This document shows positions 34,643-37,443 of a stretch of 37,443 bases of DNA, in pieces. The notes below the pieces were generated by a model. That model searched no databases. It was not told the DNA's origin and worked only from the letters and a program-made list of their open reading frames with translations. The number at the start of each line of letters is the position of its first letter. The stretch's first letter is position 1. The stretch is from positions 1 to 37,443 of the forward strand of contig JAJDNP010000076.1 of the NCBI GenBank assembly GCA_022340645.1, given 5' to 3'. A program made the translations under genes and the position numbers. The stretch comes from Gammaproteobacteria bacterium. GTDB taxonomy: Bacteria > Pseudomonadota > Gammaproteobacteria > SZUA-229.

Positions 34643-35354
34643 AGCTGTTGCCTTTGCCAGGGCTGTTCACCTGTTCAACAATTCGCCCTGCTTCGAGGTG
34701 AATAAGCTGGTCACACAGGCGCGATATCTGTGCGTCATGAGTCGCCATGATCAGCGTCGTACCCTGTTCAGCATTGAGTTCAAACAACAGGTCGATTATG
34801 CGTTTGCCGGTTTTACTGTCGAGATTGCCGGTCGGTTCATCGGCAAAGAGAATGCGAGGACGCATTGAAAATGCACGAGCAATGGCGCAGCGCTGCTGTT
34901 CACCACCGGACAACTGGTTCGGATAATGTTGCATGCGTTCGCCGAGGCCGACACGTTTAAGCAATTCTTCAGCCTTTTTGCGAGGATGCGGCAGCTGTGC
35001 GAGTTCCAGCGGCAGCATCACGTTTTCCAGTGCTGTTAAACCAAACAGCAGCTGAAAATTCTGAAACACAAAACCTACCAGTTCTGCCCGCAACATGGCA
35101 CGGCCATCTTCATCAAAGTCGTTGAGATTATTGTTGTTTAGTATGACTGTGCCGTTTGACGGTGTGTCCAGCCCGGCAAGCAGGCCCAGCAAGGTTGTTT
35201 TACCCGAACCGGAAGCGCCCAGAATAGCCACTGAAGTTCCCGCTGCAATCTTAAAATTGATATCATCCAGCAGTGTCAGCACACCTTCGCGGGTGGCTAC
35301 ATGTTTTCCCAGATGGCGGGCCTCTACGAAAGAATTTGATACGGCATTATCCAT
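34635..35354 (-). CDS. ybbA: ABC transporter ATPase YbbA
   Basis: A 239-residue ATPase of the LolD/MacB/FtsE group. Walker A is GASGSGKT (residues 46-53), Q-loop Gln is in FQNFQLL, the signature is [14 protein letters not shown] (148-161), Walker B is [12 protein letters not shown] (168-179) and the H-loop is ATHD (His206). It starts 11 bp from the divergent tesA gene, so both promoters must lie in or overlap the neighbouring coding sequences. Confidence 0.93.
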   Translation of the reverse strand: MDNAVSNSFVEARHLGKHVATREGVLTLLDDINFKIAAGTSVAILGASGSGKTTLLGLLAGLDTPSNGTVILNNNNLNDFDEDGRAMLRAELVGFVFQNFQLLFGLTALENVMLPLELAQLPHPRKKAEELLKRVGLGERMQHYPNQLSGGEQQRCAIARAFSMRPRILFADEPTGNLDSKTGKRIIDLLFELNAEQGTTLIMATHDAQISRLCDQLIHLEAGRIVEQVNSPGKGNSYE

Positions 35355-35365
35355 GGTAAAGATTT

Positions 35366-36031
35366 ATGAAAATGATATTCTCTAAGGTATTACTGTCACT
35401 CATGTTCAGTATTTTCCTGGCGTTTAACCATACTACAGCATGCGCCGCTAACAAAACACCTGCAGGCATACTGGTGTTAGGTGACAGTTTAAGCGGCGCC
35501 TATGGTATCAATATTGATGAAGGCTGGGTTGCGCTATTACAACAGCAGATCACCAGCGAAGGTTATGACTACACGGTAATAAACGCAAGTGTCAGCGGTG
35601 ATACGACTCGCACCGGCCTGGGCCGTATCGACACAGCACTGAAAAGCCACAGGCCGGCAATCGTCATCCTTGCGCTGGGTGGAAACGATGGCCTGCGCGG
35701 ACTTGCATTCAGCGAAATTGAAAACAGCCTTGCCACTATCATTGAACGCTGTAAAAAAAACGATATCAAAGTACTTCTGGTCGGCGTACGCCTGCCGCCA
35801 AACTATGGCGCCGCCTATAATCAAAAGTTTGCTGAACTGTACCAGCGGCTGGCAACGCGTTACGACATCCCGTTGGTGCCCAGGATGCTCGACCATATAG
35901 CCGGACACAGTGAACTGATGCAACAGGACGGTATCCACCCAGATACAGAGGCGCAGCCACAGGTAATGAAAAATGTCTGGTCCGGGTTGAAGATGATACT
36001 TGATAAAGAGTCACCCGGTAAGCCCAGGTAA
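35366..36031 (+). CDS. tesA: Periplasmic SGNH esterase/thioesterase TesA-like
   Basis: A multifunctional lipase, arylesterase or thioesterase I type enzyme of 221 residues. A signal peptide covers about residues 1-28. The SGNH blocks are complete: nucleophile Ser41 in GDSLSGAYG, Gly78 in NASVSGDTT, Asn107 in GGNDGLRG, and Asp188/His191 in DGIHP. ATG 35366 is used; a second in-frame ATG is two codons on. Divergence from ybbA-ybbP matches E. coli tesA. Confidence 0.93.
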   Translation: MKMIFSKVLLSLMFSIFLAFNHTTACAANKTPAGILVLGDSLSGAYGINIDEGWVALLQQQITSEGYDYTVINASVSGDTTRTGLGRIDTALKSHRPAIVILALGGNDGLRGLAFSEIENSLATIIERCKKNDIKVLLVGVRLPPNYGAAYNQKFAELYQRLATRYDIPLVPRMLDHIAGHSELMQQDGIHPDTEAQPQVMKNVWSGLKMILDKESPGKPR

Positions 36032-36087
36032 ATTCAGCAGGTAATTATCACGCAGTCTTTGCCGTATGTGTTGTGCTATTCGTGACC

Positions 36088-37131
36088 TCAAGGAGCTGGA
36101 TCAGGATGAATATTATGTATTTCCTCTATCGAAGCCAGCACCTCCCCCGACAGGCTTAGATTAATGCTATCAATGTTGCTCTTTAACTGGTCCATGGCTG
36201 TCGCACCGATTATGGTACTGGTCAGGAAAGGCCGGCTGTTGACATAAGCCAGCGCCATCTGTGCCGGGTCAAGGTTATGTTGTTTAGCCAGTGCAACATA
36301 CATTTGCGTTGCAGACACGGCGGGCGGGCTGCTGTAACGGGTATAGTCAGGATACAGCGTAAGGCGTGCACCTTGCGGCCGCGCGCCATTGAGATATTTG
36401 CCCGAGAGTACCCCAAAACCCAAAGGGGAATACGCCAGCAGACCAGCATTCTCACGCCAGGATACCTCGGCAAGTCCAACCTCGTAACTCCGGTTTAGCA
36501 GGTTATAAGGATTCTGTACGCTGGCAATACGAGGCAAACCAGCCTGTTCTGCAAAATGCAAAAATTGCATTACTCCCCAGGGCGTTTCATTTGACAGGCC
36601 AATATGACGTATTTTTCCAGCTTTAACCAGCCCGGCGAGTGCTTCCAGAGTTTCCAGTATTGGCGTCAAATGCTGTTCTGCAACGGCCTCGAAGCCGAGT
36701 TTGCCAAAAAAGTTTGTTTTGCGCTGCGGCCAGTGTAACTGGTAGAGGTCGAGATAATCAGTCTGCAGGCGCCGCAAACTGTTTTCCAGTGCCTCGTTAA
36801 TATCGTTTTTATCAAAACGTGTCTTACCGCCGCGTATATGGGGTATCCAGTCCTCACCGGGCCCGGCGATCTTGCTGGCCAGTATGATCTGATCACGCTT
36901 GCCTCTGGCATGTAACCATTCGCCTAGAATTTCTTCAGTGCGGCCATATGTTTCGGCGCGTGGTGGAATTGCATAAAGTTCTGCAGTATCGAAAAAATTC
37001 ACGCCCTGAGACAGGGCGTAATCCATCTGTTCAAACGCCTGTTGACGGGAATTCTGTTGTCCCCAGGTCATGGTGCCGAGACAGATGACACTGACATCGA
37101 TTTCTGTATTTCCAAGTTTGCGGTATAACAT
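36088..37131 (-). CDS. Aldo/keto reductase, Tas-like
   Basis: An NADPH-dependent aldo/keto reductase of 347 residues. Start ATG 37131 is chosen because GGTGAG lies 6 bases upstream and the product begins MLYRKLGNTEIDVS, the usual family start; a start at 37155 would add eight unlikely residues. The catalytic tetrad is Asp48 and Tyr53 (NFFDTAELY), Lys87 (LASKIAG) and His123 (LYQLHWPQR). The long loop between residues 85 and 110 and IPPRAETYGRTEEILGEWL are typical of the Tas subgroup, split here as ETYGRTEEILG. Substrate is unknown. It converges with tesA. Confidence 0.92.
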   Translation of the reverse strand: MLYRKLGNTEIDVSVICLGTMTWGQQNSRQQAFEQMDYALSQGVNFFDTAELYAIPPRAETYGRTEEILGEWLHARGKRDQIILASKIAGPGEDWIPHIRGGKTRFDKNDINEALENSLRRLQTDYLDLYQLHWPQRKTNFFGKLGFEAVAEQHLTPILETLEALAGLVKAGKIRHIGLSNETPWGVMQFLHFAEQAGLPRIASVQNPYNLLNRSYEVGLAEVSWRENAGLLAYSPLGFGVLSGKYLNGARPQGARLTLYPDYTRYSSPPAVSATQMYVALAKQHNLDPAQMALAYVNSRPFLTSTIIGATAMDQLKSNIDSINLSLSGEVLASIEEIHNIHPDPAP

Positions 37132-37443
37132 GCAACTCACCCTGGGCCCGGTCATTGATAAAACATTCGAGAGCCTGTTAGTTTAACCCGTGCCTGCATA
37201 AATTTGAAAATATGAGCGGTTAATCAGGTGATTATTTGAACTTTTAGACAGTTCCCTGATCGCACCAAAATAATACTGAGCACCGTGTTTTGCACAAATA
37301 TAATGCAGGTATATTAAGCCTGTAAAATCAGGAATAGCTCCGGTATCGGAGTTATCTATCTGAAAAAACAGGTACCTATAAGGAATTTTCAGCTTTTTAT
37401 CAAAACTGGCATGTTTTATGTAGTGTAGAAACTGAAAGCATAA
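37132..37443. other. Right-end interval, no gene seen
   Basis: No frame of useful length starts here before the window ends. The short motif CGCACCAAAAT (37261-37271) and GCACCGTGTTTTGCAC (37280-37295) resemble parts of NtrC-type sites but the spacing and symmetry are poor. A small hairpin CTCCGGTATCGGAG lies at about 37338-37351. Confidence 0.35.

Noticed and set aside
37255-37310. Possible NtrC sites and sigma54 promoter before a gene beyond the window
   Set aside because: GCACCAAAAT is suggestive, but the second halves do not match and no -24/-12 pair has the required spacing.

Overview
The window reads as a chromosomal segment of an aerobic gammaproteobacterium. This rests on gene content and order: queA-tgt-yajC-secD-secF, mfd followed by csiV, a caa3-type cytochrome oxidase cluster with its assembly factors, Slp-type lipoproteins, and a tesA/ybbA-ybbP divergent pair arranged as in E. 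coli. I cannot place it below class level. No rRNA, tRNA, CRISPR array, prophage or intact insertion sequence is visible.

Layout. Positions 1-833 hold the N-terminal part of a sodium:alanine symporter on the minus strand. About 0.8 kb of gene-free, repeat-bearing DNA follows. Next come a large DUF1631 protein (1.66-3.87 kb), a cytoplasmic DsbA-family oxidoreductase, a broken ppnP (nucleoside phosphorylase), and a rhodanese plus heavy-metal-domain protein. The queuosine genes queA and tgt and the Sec accessory genes yajC, secD and secF run from 5.9 to 11.7 kb on the plus strand. From 19.45 down to 11.75 kb, minus strand, is a respiratory cluster: coxB (with a fused cytochrome c domain), coxA, cox11, coxC, SURF1, a membrane-anchored SCO-like protein, cyoE/ctaB and SCO1. 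A twin-membrane DUF2909 gene sits inside it on the opposite strand. Heme A synthase (ctaA/COX15) is not in the cluster.

A 1.5 kb gene-free stretch (19.5-20.97 kb) is packed with palindromes and direct repeats. After it come mfd and csiV, then a 0.8 kb gap containing an unlisted 49-residue Arg-rich small ORF. The minus strand continues with a glycerophosphodiesterase/glycerol-3-phosphate dehydrogenase pair (membrane lipid salvage), a methyltransferase, DUF2905, two tandem Slp-family lipoproteins, and a DUF3391/HD-GYP protein whose first metal-binding His is Met. The end of the window has the YbbP/YbbA ABC system divergent from the SGNH esterase TesA, and a Tas-like aldo/keto reductase.

The protein genes are mostly housekeeping, and I saw no convincing new multi-gene system. 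The unusual content lies between genes: at least five families of short palindromic or tandem repeats. The most striking is a TTGGCAG-heptamer element present three times within 8 kb, each copy butted against the stop codon of a gene. Other points worth checking are the decayed ppnP, a 78-bp tandem duplication that re-created the start of the symporter gene, and a 14-nt match to the Tn5/Nextera mosaic end that could mark an assembly artefact near position 1020.
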